Counted from the first letter of the stretch, positions 1 through 8,220 are shown. The stretch: DNA of 10,289 nt from Fidelibacterota bacterium UBA7303 (GCA_002471805.1 DKQR01000189.1:1-10289); one strand, 5' to 3'. Notes: a model not told the origin generated them from the letters alone. A program made the numbers and translations.

Positions 1-1
1 C

Positions 2-280
2 AATGATACTGCTCACATGTACCCAGATGTGGCTGATCCCTATAAGATACGGTTTATTAATCTGCCAAAACATTGTTTAATAAAGATATATTCAGCTTCC
101 GGAGACCTAGTGTATGAATATGAGCATCAAAAAGCTACATCGGCGGAATCATCGTGGCGCCAAGATACAGTCCCATTTTCGGGAGCAGTTGTAAGCGGAA
201 TCTATTTCTGGGTTGTGGAATCCCTTGATCCGTTAAGCATTGGAAAACTTCAAAAGGGCACCCTTGCTGTTATAAAATAA
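2..280 (+). CDS. C-terminal end of a secreted protein with a T9SS-like sorting domain (5' partial)
   Basis: The reading frame is open from the left edge, so the gene begins outside the window; the first ATG at 17 is internal. What remains is about 92 residues. They contain the pattern DPYKIRFINLP, then an ASGDLV strand, WRQ, and VSGIYFWVVES near the end, finishing in GTLAVIK. This is the layout of type A T9SS C-terminal sorting domains: a small beta-sandwich with a 'G-x-Y-F/W' strand and a basic tail. The 755-residue protein at 4289-6556 ends in the same domain; by hand count about 60 of 88 residues are identical with no gaps, so the two are paralogous at least here. The domain probably directs export across the outer membrane and cell-surface attachment. 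The function of the missing N-terminal part cannot be known. The PorV-like gene starts six bases after the stop, which suggests a shared transcript. Confidence 0.8.
   Translation, partial: NDTAHMYPDVADPYKIRFINLPKHCLIKIYSASGDLVYEYEHQKATSAESSWRQDTVPFSGAVVSGIYFWVVESLDPLSIGKLQKGTLAVIK
14..277 (+). repeat. Paralogous sorting-domain coding segment, copy 1
   Basis: This stretch aligns without gaps to 6290-6553 in the 755-residue gene, both starting at HMYPD and ending at the last lysine codon. About 60 of 88 residues match by hand count. Conserved nucleotide patches include the region coding WRQ and the one coding SGIYFW. It reflects gene or domain duplication, not a mobile repeat. Confidence 0.75.
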
Positions 281-286
281 TACTAT

Positions 287-1249
287 ATGAATATGATTAC
301 ACTTTCGAAAAATAAATCCAGAATGATTACCATTTTTTTCATCCTGTTTTCATGCTCTTTTTCACAGGATGAAAACGAATTCAAACGATTGGGCAAATCT
401 GGTTTTTCTTTTTTAAAAATCAGCCCTTCTGCCCGCGCAGCAGGAATGGGCGATGCATTCACAGCAGTTGCGAATGATGTATCCACAATATTTTTTAATC
501 CTGCGGGCCTTACCAATATTAAAAGTGTCGATTTCAGCTTTAATCATACAAATTGGATTGTCAATTCCAAGCTTATCTCCGGCGTAGTTGGGTTCCCCTT
601 TGGACAGCGGGGAGCATTAGGATTCAGTGTCATCAGGTTTGCTGCAGAGGAATTTGAAGAAACAACCATTTTTGAGCCTGAAGGCACAGGGAGATACATA
701 CAGGTTGGAGATATTGCTGTCGGCAGTGCCTACGCAATTAAATTAACTGATCAATTATCCTTTGGCATTAAAGGACAATATCTCGAGGAGTTCATCGGCA
801 ACGATAAAGCAAAAGGCATCGCATTTGATTTCTCAACATTTTACATGTCTGGCTTCAGGGATTTATCCATTGCAATGGCTATGAAGAATTTTGGTCCCGA
901 TGCAAAGTTTCTTACAAAAAAATTCAAACTTCCACTGTATTTTAATATCAATACTGCCATGAGTCTCATCGGCCAACAAGGCTCCCCCCTGCAATTACTG
1001 CTATCTACAGAAAGTGCATTTGCAACCGATTATCGTGATCGATACCATGTCGGCTCAGAACTCTGGGTAGCTGATATGTTTGCTCTACGCGGTGGATATA
1101 AGTTCTTTTATGATACAGAAGATTGGACCGTCGGAATGGGATTGAAGTTGAAATTAGGCCTCCAGAATATTATGGTCAATGTAGCATATTCCAACTTCGA
1201 TAAATACTTCGAACCGCCGCTTAGATTTTCTATCGGTGGTTCCTTTTAA
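287..1249 (+). CDS. PorV/PorQ-family outer-membrane protein
   Basis: The 320-residue protein has a basic N-terminus and a hydrophobic stretch (about residues 13-25), with likely signal peptidase I cleavage near SFS-Q at 26-27. The mature start carries the family hallmark at about 46-75: SPSARAAGMGDAF, then a short spacer and FFNPAGL. The rest alternates amphipathic strands, as in a FadL-like outer-membrane beta-barrel, and ends in the aromatic residue Phe (GGSF). Known PorV is the T9SS shuttle protein that takes cargo with C-terminal domains from the translocon to the attachment complex; PorQ is a related component. Family members outside Bacteroidetes are poorly characterised, so the exact role is inferred. 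The location directly behind one cargo-like gene and upstream of another fits a cargo-handling job. No clear Shine-Dalgarno precedes the ATG at 287; starts at 293 or 323 (Met3, Met13) are possible and would keep the signal peptide. Confidence 0.82.
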   Translation: MNMITLSKNKSRMITIFFILFSCSFSQDENEFKRLGKSGFSFLKISPSARAAGMGDAFTAVANDVSTIFFNPAGLTNIKSVDFSFNHTNWIVNSKLISGVVGFPFGQRGALGFSVIRFAAEEFEETTIFEPEGTGRYIQVGDIAVGSAYAIKLTDQLSFGIKGQYLEEFIGNDKAKGIAFDFSTFYMSGFRDLSIAMAMKNFGPDAKFLTKKFKLPLYFNINTAMSLIGQQGSPLQLLLSTESAFATDYRDRYHVGSELWVADMFALRGGYKFFYDTEDWTVGMGLKLKLGLQNIMVNVAYSNFDKYFEPPLRFSIGGSF

Positions 1250-1343
1250 TAAATTACTATAAACTTTATTTTTATTGAGTGAACAAAAACGTCTTTTTTT
1301 ATTTTTATTCATTAGGTTAAACAAACATAGGCTGTTCCCCCGC

Positions 1344-1347
1344 AGGA
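1344..1347 (+). promoter_or_regulatory. Shine-Dalgarno AGGA of the symporter gene
   Basis: AGGA lies seven bases upstream of the ATG at 1355 and supports that start. It stands out because the other genes here lack a recognisable Shine-Dalgarno sequence, a common trait of FCB bacteria. Confidence 0.5.
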
Positions 1348-1354
1348 ATATTTC

Positions 1355-2902
1355 ATGACATTGCATTGGATTGATGTATCGGTTTTGGTTGGTTACCTGG
1401 CCTTGGTTGCCATCATGGGCATTTACTTTTCTCGGGAAAATAAAAATACGGAGGAATATTTTGTTGGCGGAAGATCTTTCAGCGGCTGGATTATTGGATT
1501 GAGCCTGGTAGGTACTTCCATCAGTTCTGTTACATTTCTTGCCTACCCTGCTGATGCATTTAAAACCTCCTGGATCAGATATGTACCGAACCTTGCCTTA
1601 CCTCTTGGTATTTGCATCGCTGGCTATTATTTCCTTCCTTTTTTCCGACGTGGCAGGATTACTTCTGCTTATGAATACCTGGAAGATCGGTTTGGTCCTT
1701 CTGTTCGCGTATATGGCGGGATAACATTTATCATTACCCAGTTAATCCGGATCAGCATGATCCTTTATCTTGTTTCACTTCTTATAAATGAAATGACCGG
1801 ATTCTCCATGACAGCAAGTGTTGTTATCGGTGGTGTTTTTGTGGCACTTTATACGGTGATTGGCGGGATTAAAGCAGTCATCTGGACAGATGTTATTCAA
1901 ACGGTCGTTCTTATCCTGGGCGGATTCTTCACCCTGGGAGTTATCCTGTATCATCTTCCTGGCGGATTAGCACAAATATTTTCAATTGCCCTTTCCGATG
2001 GAAAACTGGCTTTCTCAGAATTGACAGACACTGGATTGAGACCTGTTGAATGGAACCTGTCTATCACTTCAAAAACAGGGACTATGCTTTTTCTGGTTGG
2101 GCTTACAAACTGGCTGACAGAATACAGCGCAAACCAGAATACTGTTCAAAGATACGCAGCCGCAAAAAGTACATCTGAAGCCAGGAAAGCCATGTTTGTT
2201 TGTGTTGCTACCAGTCTGCCGATCTGGGCATTTTATATGTTTATTGGCACCTCTCTTTATGTGTTCTTCCAGGTCTTTCCAGTCCCGGAAGCTGCTGACA
2301 TGTTAACAGGAGTGAGAAAAGCAGAACAAATTTTCCCATATTTTATCATAAATTACCTGCCGCCGGGACTAGCAGGGCTTGTTATTGCTGCAGCGCTGGC
2401 AGCAGCCATGTCATCTCTGGACTCCAGTATTAATGCGATTTCGACTGTAACCATTGTGGATATTTACCGCAGGCACTTGGTAAAAGGGAAAGACGATCAC
2501 CATTATCTCACCGCCGCATGGCTTATCGCTGCCGGCGCTTCTGTTTTTATGGTTATAGGTGCTCTTGTATTAAACATTGCAGACACAAAAACATTTCAAG
2601 ATACGGCAACAATTCTCACATCTTTAACCGGTGGCGGATTACTCGGACTTTATCTGTTGGGCTTTTTTACCCAAAAGGGCAGTGCCCGGTCTATATGGAT
2701 CGGGTTAATTGTAACATTTATTTTCACTTGCTGGACTATCCTTACCAGTCGAGGAATAATACCAGGCTGGATGCAGGTGCCATTTGATCTTTATTACACA
2801 GGATTCATTGGAAATATTGTTATGTTTGCGATTGCGGTCGCTGCAGCCGTTATGCTTACAGATAAAAAGAAGAATTTGAAAAACCTCACAGTTTGGAATT
2901 AA
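1355..2902 (+). CDS. Sodium:solute symporter family (SSF) permease
   Basis: This 515-residue inner-membrane protein has about 13 hydrophobic segments, the usual size and topology for the SSS/SSF family (LeuT fold). Family features in order: TM1 at about 8-24, followed by EEYFVGGRS (33-41), which is the classic loop before TM2; GGIKAVIWTDVIQ (170-182); the motif ending in QNTVQRY (261-267); and MSSLDSSINA (352-361) in the segment that supplies the paired serines of the conserved Na2 sodium site. It should couple sodium entry to uptake of an organic solute. The substrate (sugar, sialic acid, amino acid or other) cannot be told from these motifs. AGGA at 1344-1347, seven bases before the ATG, is the best ribosome binding site in the window. 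A 105-base gap precedes the gene, so it may have its own promoter. The amidase gene follows after 40 bases, suggesting import of a product of the neighbouring exported hydrolases. Confidence 0.92.
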   Translation: MTLHWIDVSVLVGYLALVAIMGIYFSRENKNTEEYFVGGRSFSGWIIGLSLVGTSISSVTFLAYPADAFKTSWIRYVPNLALPLGICIAGYYFLPFFRRGRITSAYEYLEDRFGPSVRVYGGITFIITQLIRISMILYLVSLLINEMTGFSMTASVVIGGVFVALYTVIGGIKAVIWTDVIQTVVLILGGFFTLGVILYHLPGGLAQIFSIALSDGKLAFSELTDTGLRPVEWNLSITSKTGTMLFLVGLTNWLTEYSANQNTVQRYAAAKSTSEARKAMFVCVATSLPIWAFYMFIGTSLYVFFQVFPVPEAADMLTGVRKAEQIFPYFIINYLPPGLAGLVIAAALAAAMSSLDSSINAISTVTIVDIYRRHLVKGKDDHHYLTAAWLIAAGASVFMVIGALVLNIADTKTFQDTATILTSLTGGGLLGLYLLGFFTQKGSARSIWIGLIVTFIFTCWTILTSRGIIPGWMQVPFDLYYTGFIGNIVMFAIAVAAAVMLTDKKKNLKNLTVWN

Positions 2903-2942
2903 TAATTAGTATTGCACCAAAGTACAAATATGACTTAATCGC

Positions 2943-4292
2943 ATGAAATCAAAGTATAGAATACGATTTCTTTTAGTCTCAAGTACTTTAATTGTACTTA
3001 TAGCTGGTTTTATCAAACCGGTGGATCGAACTCATTTCCTGGACACCAGTTATTATCATAAAGCTCAAGAAAAATTAGACAGCCTTAAAAATCATTCCAG
3101 CACCTCTCAACCATCCCAACTGGAAGCTGGATGGGCTAAAACCAACATAACGCCAGATTATGCCACACCCCTATCTGGATATGGCAGTCGAAAAGGAGCA
3201 TTATCAACAGGAGTCCATGATTCGCTTTGGGCTCGTGGTTTTATTTTTAAAAATCATGATGAGAAAATCGCCTTTGTGACGCTTGATGCATTGCTTATTC
3301 CACCCACGGTTACTTATCAATTAATGAAACGGCTCCCGTCCATTGGCTATGATATTCACCATGTGTACCTGACCGCGACGCATACCCATTGTTCAGTTGG
3401 TGCATGGGGGACAAGTTGGATTGGGGGAAAGTTCGCCGGCGATTTCGATCAGAAAATTGTCAATCAACTCGCAAGTTCAATTTTGGATGTTATTATGCAG
3501 GCGGAGAAAAACCTGGAACCGGCAATAATTGGATATGCTGAATACGATGCACCGGAACTTGTCACAAACAGACTTGTTGGCAAAGATGGTATCATTGATC
3601 CATGGTTTCGCGTAGTTAAAATCCAAAAAAAATCGGGATCCTCCGCATTACTAACAACATTTGCAGCACACGCCACATGTTTATCTGAGGAAGAATACCG
3701 TTTTTCCCGTGATTATCCTGGCGCGCTTGTAGATTCTCTGGAGGCTCTAGAAAACATCGAGTTTGCAGCATTTGCTGCTGGTGGTGTAGGCAGTCATCGA
3801 CCGGAAAGTGGCGGATATGGGCAATTTGACCGTATTAACTGGCTGGCATCATCCTTAACAAAAAAAGTTCATCATGAATCAATCAACCTGAAAGAAAAAA
3901 GCCGGATGAAAATGGTGCTGATGACCATTCCTTTACGGGAAGCACATTGGCGATTTTCGGAGAATTGGAGATTCCGTCCATGGGTATTCAAATGGTTTAT
4001 AGAAGATTCCCCGCAATATATAACAGCATTTAGAATAGGGAATATTGTCTTTTCTGGAACACCGTGTGATTTTTCTGGTGAACTTATCCCTGAAATAAAA
4101 AATGGAATTCCCGCAAATGATATCCACCTGATTGTGACCAGCTTTAATGGCGGTTATGTAGGCTATATAACAAAAGATTGCTGGTATGATATAAAAGGAT
4201 ATGAAACATTTATCATGAATTGGTACGGTCCATATAATGGGCAATATTTTGTAAATATGATCAGAAAGATCGTAAATATTATTATTGCATGA
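2943..4292 (+). CDS. Exported neutral/alkaline ceramidase-like amidase (catalytic domain only)
   Basis: The 449-residue protein has an N-terminal signal or anchor (basic 1-8, hydrophobic 9-24), so it probably acts outside the inner membrane. It matches the neutral/alkaline non-lysosomal ceramidase N-terminal family (Ceramidase_alk type), zinc amidases that split N-acyl bonds. Landmarks: AGWAKTNITP (62-71), GVHDSLWARG (90-99), TATHTHC (144-150) with the first zinc-ligand histidines, FAAHATCLS (240-248) with a second-ligand candidate His243, the D-Y-P-G turn at 257-260, GGVGSHRP (280-287) whose Ser284 aligns by eye with the known catalytic serine, and GYVGYITKDCWY (404-415) followed by Glu421, a candidate late zinc ligand. 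Classical ceramidases are about 650-700 residues with an extra C-terminal beta-domain that is absent here; many environmental homologues are similarly short. The lipid or other amide substrate is unknown. No Shine-Dalgarno is visible. The stop overlaps the next start (ATGA), implying coupled translation. Confidence 0.83.
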   Translation: MKSKYRIRFLLVSSTLIVLIAGFIKPVDRTHFLDTSYYHKAQEKLDSLKNHSSTSQPSQLEAGWAKTNITPDYATPLSGYGSRKGALSTGVHDSLWARGFIFKNHDEKIAFVTLDALLIPPTVTYQLMKRLPSIGYDIHHVYLTATHTHCSVGAWGTSWIGGKFAGDFDQKIVNQLASSILDVIMQAEKNLEPAIIGYAEYDAPELVTNRLVGKDGIIDPWFRVVKIQKKSGSSALLTTFAAHATCLSEEEYRFSRDYPGALVDSLEALENIEFAAFAAGGVGSHRPESGGYGQFDRINWLASSLTKKVHHESINLKEKSRMKMVLMTIPLREAHWRFSENWRFRPWVFKWFIEDSPQYITAFRIGNIVFSGTPCDFSGELIPEIKNGIPANDIHLIVTSFNGGYVGYITKDCWYDIKGYETFIMNWYGPYNGQYFVNMIRKIVNIIIA

Positions 4293-6556
4293 GACAATTC
4301 ATCTTTATCATTTTGATACACATGATTGTATTTGCCCAGATAGATATGATCGGAGGGTACCGTCCTCGCATATTAACCCGAGGGAAAATGTGGTCTGCGT
4401 TCAGAAATAATGGCCTGGATGGAGGCGGAAACAGAAATAGTTCCAGTAGCCACAGTCAGGAAAGTTTGACTTATCCTGGCAATATCGCCCGTGAATTAAT
4501 AGACTTTGTTGAATATTTTGGAGATGTTGAAGCCTACATAAATGGTGATCCTCATGTGATTGACCCACCTCGTGTGACTATCTCCCAAAATTCAAAAGGG
4601 CAAGGCATCTGGATAATGGCAGTTTCCAATGGAACAGACACGCTTGTTTCCTGTTCCGGAACCCGAAACATTACATATGATATTGAGGCTAAACCTTATG
4701 ATATTAATAATGCTCTAGAATCAACTTTAGGTGATTCATCCTGGCCCAATTCCCAGCGCAGTAATTATGCTCCGGGTTATAAGACCATCATTGGAAACGA
4801 ACCGGTTGAAATTCATAACTATAAGTACCACGATTATATTCTCAATGATGAATTCCCGGAAGAAATTATCATCAGTCAATGGCTGACAAAATCCGGCATT
4901 CAGGGCACAAGAAAAGCTTATGCCTGGAGTTATCCAGGCTATGATGATTTTATTATTCAGGAACTCTTTTTTAAAAATACCGGTTCTGATATCCTGGATC
5001 CTGTCTATTTCGCCCTAAAAACAAGTATCAGTGTCAACTCTGCTGCTCATGGCTGGGCAGATGGCTATGAAATGGGATGGAGTGACTGGCGGGTGAACCG
5101 AAAACAAACTCAGGATGATGTGTTCTTTTACACCCAGTCTGATTCTTTTACGCCAGATTTACCGGAATTCAAAGACCAGTATATCCAGCATATAATGGTT
5201 TATCAGCGGGATGGCGACTGGCTGGGCACCAACTGGGATGATACAGCTCAACCTTATAAACTGGAAGCCGCCAACACTGGTGAAAATGAATTCCAAGGGC
5301 AGAAGGAAAACCAATTACTCGCTTATCAATATATTGGATTGGGAATTCTAGATTATTTACCGTCTGGAGAATACGTTCATCCTCAGGATTCACACCAACC
5401 GGTCAGTGTAAAGTGGTGGCAGTCTGGAAATATTGATCAGTTTGATTATCACGATCCAAATCCGCTTACTCATAATGATCGTGAAATGTTCGACGCTATA
5501 GTCAATGAAGATGAAAATAATATTACAAATACACCAATAATGAATGATCTGGGTGAAAGTGCGCTGGTTTTTGGGCCTTACAGGCTAGAACCGGGGGAAA
5601 AAGCAAAGATTGTCATTGCATTTGTGGGAGGCTCCGGTGCGGACTGGTTGGGTGAAGATGAAATTACTTGGTCTCTTACACCGGAATCAATTTCTGAACA
5701 TACGTTAGGAGAACGATCTCTTTTTCGAAATTTGGAAAAAGCTAAATTCGCCTATGAAAATGGATTTGATATCCCTGATGCACCACCCGATGTTGAGATT
5801 TGGTTCGGAAATTCTCCAATGGGTCAAGTAGTAGTCAATTGGTCGAATGATGCCGAAGATGCATTGGACCCAGATTATGAAGGTGATGAAGCAAAAGATG
5901 TTCGAGGATATAGAATTTATAAATCCTGGCCGCCTTCCCACTTCTGGCATAATGGGCCTTGGGAATTTGTAACTGAAATTCCTATAGGTGATCCAGCCTA
6001 CTATGATTCCACACGGGGTGTTTATTCATTTACGGACACCTCCTCTTTTTCCGGCTATAACTATTATTACAGTGTCCATACGTACGATTCCGGGCACAGC
6101 TACTGGTACGATAAAAATGGAAATGATCTCGGTCCTATTCCTCCTTTGGAAAGCGGGATGGTATCTCCTGAACAAAAAAATATGATTGCTATTACGCCTT
6201 ACCAGGGTTCCAGAACTGTTTTTGATCAAATGTCGGAACCCATACGGGTAGTTCCAAATCCTTACCGTCTAGATTTTGATGATCCGTTTCATATGTACCC
6301 GGATGCAGGAGATCCCTATAAAATACGGTTCATTAATCTACCCAGAAAATGTATCATCCGGGTTTACACCGCTTCCGGTGATCTTGTACTAGAGAAAAAA
6401 CATTTGAAGGAAACGTCTGGTGAGTCGGCTTGGCGCCAAGAAAGTATCACCCTCTCCGGAAATGTGGTGAGCGGAATTTATTTTTGGGTAGTTGAATCCC
6501 TGGTGAAAGAGAGCATCGGACAAGTCCAGAAGGGGACATTGGCTATTGTAAAATAG
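4289..6556 (+). CDS. Large secreted protein with a C-terminal T9SS-like sorting domain, function unknown
   Basis: This 755-residue protein begins with a short signal peptide (about 1-16, likely cleavage VFA-Q). Residues about 17-500 form a Trp/Tyr/Asp-rich region I cannot assign to a family; it has beta-rich stretches such as IIQELFFKNTGSD (222-234) and FGPYRLEPGEKAKIVIAF (428-445), resembling repeated beta-sandwich domains. About 500-612 looks like a fibronectin type III-type module (VVVNWSN early, RGYRIYKS at 539-546, YYYSVHTYDS at 592-601). From about 652, RVVPNPY opens a sorting domain that runs through KIRFINLP, ASGDLV and VVSGIYFWVVES to a final lysine. This order (signal, ectodomain, Fn3-like, sorting domain) is typical of surface proteins exported by T9SS in FCB bacteria. 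The start overlaps the stop of the ceramidase-like gene by four bases. It could bind or process the substrate of that enzyme, but no catalytic motif was recognised. Confidence 0.75.
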   Translation: MRQFIFIILIHMIVFAQIDMIGGYRPRILTRGKMWSAFRNNGLDGGGNRNSSSSHSQESLTYPGNIARELIDFVEYFGDVEAYINGDPHVIDPPRVTISQNSKGQGIWIMAVSNGTDTLVSCSGTRNITYDIEAKPYDINNALESTLGDSSWPNSQRSNYAPGYKTIIGNEPVEIHNYKYHDYILNDEFPEEIIISQWLTKSGIQGTRKAYAWSYPGYDDFIIQELFFKNTGSDILDPVYFALKTSISVNSAAHGWADGYEMGWSDWRVNRKQTQDDVFFYTQSDSFTPDLPEFKDQYIQHIMVYQRDGDWLGTNWDDTAQPYKLEAANTGENEFQGQKENQLLAYQYIGLGILDYLPSGEYVHPQDSHQPVSVKWWQSGNIDQFDYHDPNPLTHNDREMFDAIVNEDENNITNTPIMNDLGESALVFGPYRLEPGEKAKIVIAFVGGSGADWLGEDEITWSLTPESISEHTLGERSLFRNLEKAKFAYENGFDIPDAPPDVEIWFGNSPMGQVVVNWSNDAEDALDPDYEGDEAKDVRGYRIYKSWPPSHFWHNGPWEFVTEIPIGDPAYYDSTRGVYSFTDTSSFSGYNYYYSVHTYDSGHSYWYDKNGNDLGPIPPLESGMVSPEQKNMIAITPYQGSRTVFDQMSEPIRVVPNPYRLDFDDPFHMYPDAGDPYKIRFINLPRKCIIRVYTASGDLVLEKKHLKETSGESAWRQESITLSGNVVSGIYFWVVESLVKESIGQVQKGTLAIVK
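6290..6553 (+). repeat. Paralogous sorting-domain coding segment, copy 2
   Basis: Partner of the segment at 14-277. Differences are spread along its length and many are conservative (Lys/Arg, Ile/Val, Ser/Thr), which indicates old divergence under selection for the domain fold, not recent duplication. Confidence 0.75.
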
Positions 6557-6606
6557 AGTTCTACTTTACTTAATAATATCAGCAGAAAATTTCTGTGTAC
6601 AAATCG

Positions 6607-6636
6607 AAAAAACATTTGATTAAGTATTCATCAAAT
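6607..6636 (-). terminator. Weak AT-rich rho-independent terminator of the minus-strand operon
   Basis: ATTTGAT (6614-6620) and ATCAAAT (6630-6636) form a perfect 7-base inverted repeat with a 9-base loop. Read on the minus strand, the hairpin is followed one base later by six T residues (A-run at 6607-6612 on the plus strand). It lies about 30 bases after the stop of the minus-strand ceramidase-like gene, in the 107-base gap between convergent genes. The stem has only one G-C pair, so its strength is doubtful. Confidence 0.4.
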
Positions 6637-6663
6637 TGGATTACAATTATTCAATTATTACCA

Positions 6664-8220
6664 CTATTTAAAATTTTCAAGAAGTTTACGCAGCTCCCCA
6701 TATACAATTGGTCCTGCTTCTGGCCCGACGGCATTTTCTTCTCCGTAAGGAGAATCATCATCATTGTATAAATATGGCGGCTTTTCATCCCATTCACTCT
6801 TGGGAATGATATAACCAATCTCATCATTGGCCAGTCCAAAGACAAATTTAAATTCGCCCGGCATAAAAGATCGTAACGGCGGTACTTCCAGGGGTGAAAT
6901 CTCAAAATCCTGACCGGGGGGCGATACAACACCACCATTGACAATTTCCGGGTAAATTTCTCCAGGAACAGTAATAAAACTGGCAGGACCGATTTGAAAA
7001 GCTGACACTTCCGTGCGGACCTTCATCCATTCTGTTACTCCATGATTAATGACTCCTAATGCGAAGCCCAGTTTGAATTTATAATTGGCCAATGGTATTG
7101 AAATTGTTTTTGCCAAGAGTCTAATATTCCCTTTTTCTATTTCAACTGCATCATCTGCCTGCAGGACTCTTAAGATTAATAGCCCAACCTGCTGGCCCTG
7201 CGCCTGGGCTTTTTCAAAAGTGGCGCCGGTAAGCAACTCACCAGTAAATGGATCAGGGATTGAAAAACTTGGTCTCGTGGTCATAAGCCCGCCCACAGAA
7301 CTGCTGATATAAACAGCTGTTCCGCCTATTCCCTCTGCCAGGACTGTCTTACCTTTTTGAATCCCATTTTCAACCGATTCACGGATATAGTGAGGAAAAT
7401 CAGAACTGATAAGTAAATTTCCGCTCCATAATGTTTCGGGGTGGTTCCCCCATGATATTAAGGAACCCAGCGTTGTGTCTGTTTCAGTATCAATGGCTTG
7501 AATTACACGGATACCCGGGTCCATTTCCTGGGGATCTCTGGAATCCATAACGTATTTTGCGCCGCTATTGAGTTCCTGGGCAAATCTTAAGCTGGCAGGC
7601 CGCATGTTTTTTACTGCCTGTCCAATGGCAAAAACTGTTTGGTTTTTAACATACCTCATGTAATCCGGATCAACACCACTTTTATAAATAGTTTCACCCC
7701 AAATACCAATCAGATCAGGTCCTTCGTGGCTGTGGGTACTGCAAATGATTGTATAATCAATATTTAATTGTTGAGATAATGATTTTCGAATATCGACAAT
7801 TTCATCATGCAAAAATCCAACAACGTCTAATCCGACAATGGCAACTCGGGTCTTGCCATCATCCAAGATCATTACCCTTGCCCATATATTATCGTGTACA
7901 CCCTGGGCTGGTCTGCGATGGTGGAACCCAGCGATCCAGACGGGGTCAAACTCACCATTATGATTCAGGTCATTATAGGTATCTCCTTTTCCAGGTTCAT
8001 ATTTCGCATTTCCATCCACATCATTCCATGTATCGAACCCAGTCGGAGTTATAGGTATTTTTGAAAATCCTGCGCGAATCGTACTAGGCTTCTCAGCAGG
8101 TTTTACGGCAAGGTTGACTTCATATCCAGGATGGCGATCCGACAGATTTCGACGAATAAAAGAACAGCCTACGATGAATAATAAGAGAATAAATACAAAA
8201 GTTATTTTCAAATTATCCAT
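6664..8220 (-). CDS. Neutral ceramidase-like lipoprotein with calcium-loop-like motifs
   Basis: The 518-residue protein starts with a hydrophobic segment ending in the lipobox-like FIVGC (Cys19), so it is probably a membrane-anchored lipoprotein. It belongs to the ceramidase_alk family: RAGFSKIPITP (49-59), QGVHDNIWARV (106-116), CSTHSHEGPD (160-169) with zinc-ligand histidines 163 and 165, WGNHPET (257-263) with candidate ligand His260, D-F-P at 274-276, and NDEIGYIIPKSEW (465-477). Between the first strand and GVHD it has two Asp/Asn-rich loops, D67-x-D69-x-N71 and D84-x-N86-x-N88-G-E90-x-D92, resembling calcium-binding loops. In place of the catalytic-serine motif it has SSSVGGLMT (306-314), so the nucleophile is unclear and the substrate may differ from that of the plus-strand relative. 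The usual C-terminal beta-domain is absent. Its start overlaps the upstream deacetylase stop by eight bases, making it the last gene of a three-gene operon. Confidence 0.83.
   Translation of the reverse strand: MDNLKITFVFILLLFIVGCSFIRRNLSDRHPGYEVNLAVKPAEKPSTIRAGFSKIPITPTGFDTWNDVDGNAKYEPGKGDTYNDLNHNGEFDPVWIAGFHHRRPAQGVHDNIWARVMILDDGKTRVAIVGLDVVGFLHDEIVDIRKSLSQQLNIDYTIICSTHSHEGPDLIGIWGETIYKSGVDPDYMRYVKNQTVFAIGQAVKNMRPASLRFAQELNSGAKYVMDSRDPQEMDPGIRVIQAIDTETDTTLGSLISWGNHPETLWSGNLLISSDFPHYIRESVENGIQKGKTVLAEGIGGTAVYISSSVGGLMTTRPSFSIPDPFTGELLTGATFEKAQAQGQQVGLLILRVLQADDAVEIEKGNIRLLAKTISIPLANYKFKLGFALGVINHGVTEWMKVRTEVSAFQIGPASFITVPGEIYPEIVNGGVVSPPGQDFEISPLEVPPLRSFMPGEFKFVFGLANDEIGYIIPKSEWDEKPPYLYNDDDSPYGEENAVGPEAGPIVYGELRKLLENFK

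Noticed and set aside
1250..1354. T-rich gap before the symporter gene as a terminator plus promoter
   Set aside because: The T-run at about 1292-1306 has no convincing stem upstream, and no clear -10/-35 pair could be identified, although the 105-base length leaves room for a promoter.
3933..4244. 103-codon antisense open frame
   Set aside because: It is opposite the conserved C-terminal part of the plus-strand amidase and shows no recognisable domain or signal.
6583..6595. Palindrome CAGAAA-A-TTTCTG after the 755-residue gene as a terminator or operator
   Set aside because: The arms are separated by one base, leaving a very short stem with a minimal loop, and no T-run follows. Such AT-rich palindromes are expected by chance.
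6651..6944. Additional 97-codon minus-strand open frame
   Set aside because: It lies in another frame of the same strand within the ceramidase-like gene, whose motifs show which frame is used; it shows no protein-like features of its own.
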